64,000 nucleotides of DNA from Sedimenticola thiotaurini. GTDB lineage: Bacteria > Pseudomonadota > Gammaproteobacteria > Chromatiales > Chromatiaceae. Below are positions 63,426 through 64,000 of this stretch, one piece after another (within the stretch, counting starts at the first letter, position 1; every line of letters starts with the position of its first letter). The stretch is from the NCBI GenBank assembly GCA_007713595.1, contig VMRY01000009.1, positions 1-64,000 of the forward strand, written 5' to 3'. The notes beneath the pieces were generated by a model that was given only the letters and a program-made list of their open reading frames with translations, had not been told where the DNA came from and made no database searches. The position numbers and the translations under genes are program-made.

Positions 63426-64000
63426 GGATTAGATCCTCGCGCAGAACATCCAGCAGCTGCTGCATATCATCCGGCAAGGGCGACTCCCACTCGATCCACT
63501 CACCACTCTCCGGATGGGTCAAACCCAACCGCTTTGCATGCAGCGCCTGACGATGAAAATGGCGCAGCTTTTCCCGCAGCTGCTCGGTCGCCCCTGCTGG
63601 TTGGCGCAGACGACCAGCGTAGACCGGATCACCCACCAGTGGATAGCGGATATGGGCCATGTGGACGCGAATCTGATGTGTCCTGCCGGTCTCCAGCTTT
63701 ACTTTCAGGTAGGTATGGGCGCGAAAGCGTTCCAGTACCCGATAGTGGGTGACCGCCTCTTTCCCGGAGTGGTTGACCGCCATTTTGATTCGTTGCGTGG
63801 GGTGACGACCAATCGGCTCATCCACTGAACCACCCGCCGTCATGACACCCATCGCAATAGCGCGGTACTCGCGATCAAACGCCCTCTCCTGCAGCTGCTC
63901 GACGAGTGCCCGGTGAGCACCCGGTGTTTTGGCTATCACCAGCAGTCCGGTGGTCTCTTTGTCGAGTCTGTGGATAATGCCGGCCCGGGGCAGTTGTATC
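63415..64000 (-). CDS. rluD: RluD: 23S rRNA pseudouridine synthase (5' end outside window)
   Basis: The C-terminal 195 residues of a pseudouridine synthase, open to the window edge. The catalytic motif GIIHRLDKETTGLLV is read from 63949-63993, and the LETGRTHQIRVHMAHI region follows. It modifies helix 69 of 23S rRNA. The missing N-terminus should contain the S4-like domain. The pair rluD-pgeF is standard for gammaproteobacteria. Confidence 0.92.
   Translation of the reverse strand, partial: IQLPRAGIIHRLDKETTGLLVIAKTPGAHRALVEQLQERAFDREYRAIAMGVMTAGGSVDEPIGRHPTQRIKMAVNHSGKEAVTHYRVLERFRAHTYLKVKLETGRTHQIRVHMAHIRYPLVGDPVYAGRLRQPAGATEQLREKLRHFHRQALHAKRLGLTHPESGEWIEWESPLPDDMQQLLDVLREDLIHVG

Overview
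The window looks like a chromosomal segment of a chemolithotrophic, facultatively denitrifying, sulfur-oxidising gammaproteobacterium (Sedimenticola/Thiodiazotropha-like or another Chromatiales-type lineage). This is inferred from gene content: flavocytochrome c sulfide dehydrogenase, a nitric oxide reductase accessory cluster, a Group 3d NAD-reducing [NiFe] hydrogenase, a membrane formate dehydrogenase and many c-type cytochromes. It is also inferred from the gammaproteobacterial rppH-ptsP pair. I saw no insertion sequence, phage gene, CRISPR array, rRNA or tRNA.

Layout. 1-9.1 kb: norE-norF-norQ-polyferredoxin-norD, a NapC/NirT-type tetraheme cytochrome, a periplasmic ankyrin protein, and fccA-fccB closed by a strong terminator. 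9.1-13.3 kb: a diheme cytochrome with a Met-rich tail, a hybrid histidine kinase and a diguanylate cyclase. 13.4-23.9 kb (minus strand): one long formate dehydrogenase operon, DUF3305-DUF3306-4Fe4S protein-32-aa peptide-TorD-like chaperone-TAT peptide-fdhA-fdhB-fdhC-NarI-like cytochrome b-HdrD-like Fe-S protein. 24.1-26.6 kb: moaA, a small conserved protein and a ZIP-like transporter. 26.7-30.4 kb: the dedicated proteobacterial sortase locus (sortase, LPxTG-like target, 53-aa ORF, PdsO). 30.7-36.6 kb: an HTH plus periplasmic-binding-like regulator, a sigma-54-type two-component pair and mobB. 36.7-39.6 kb: the sortase two-component pair pdsR-pdsS. 39.6-50.3 kb: a solute-binding protein, an ABC-2 exporter, an SQR-like flavoprotein, ptsP, rppH, a HAD phosphatase and a Ser/Thr kinase-HDOD-GAF protein. 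50.4-55.5 kb: hoxFUYH plus the maturation protease. 55.5-57.8 kb: an OprC/NosA-type copper TonB receptor. 58-64 kb: clpB, plsC-like, def, a GcvR-like ACT protein, pgeF and rluD (cut by the window edge).

The most interesting pattern is regulatory. Four good -24/-12 (sigma-54) promoters stand in front of exactly the formate dehydrogenase/molybdenum-cofactor genes: the fdh operon, moaA, the HTH-PBP regulator and mobB. Three of them, including the divergent fdh/moaA pair, have copies of an 11-bp GRCA-N3-TGTC palindrome upstream, and mobB has a one-mismatch copy. A sigma-54-type response regulator with a GAFTGA motif and its sensor kinase lie inside the same region. I propose that this is a local formate/molybdenum regulon. 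Two very short genes, coupled by start/stop overlaps, are also described (21037-21135 and 29508-29669).
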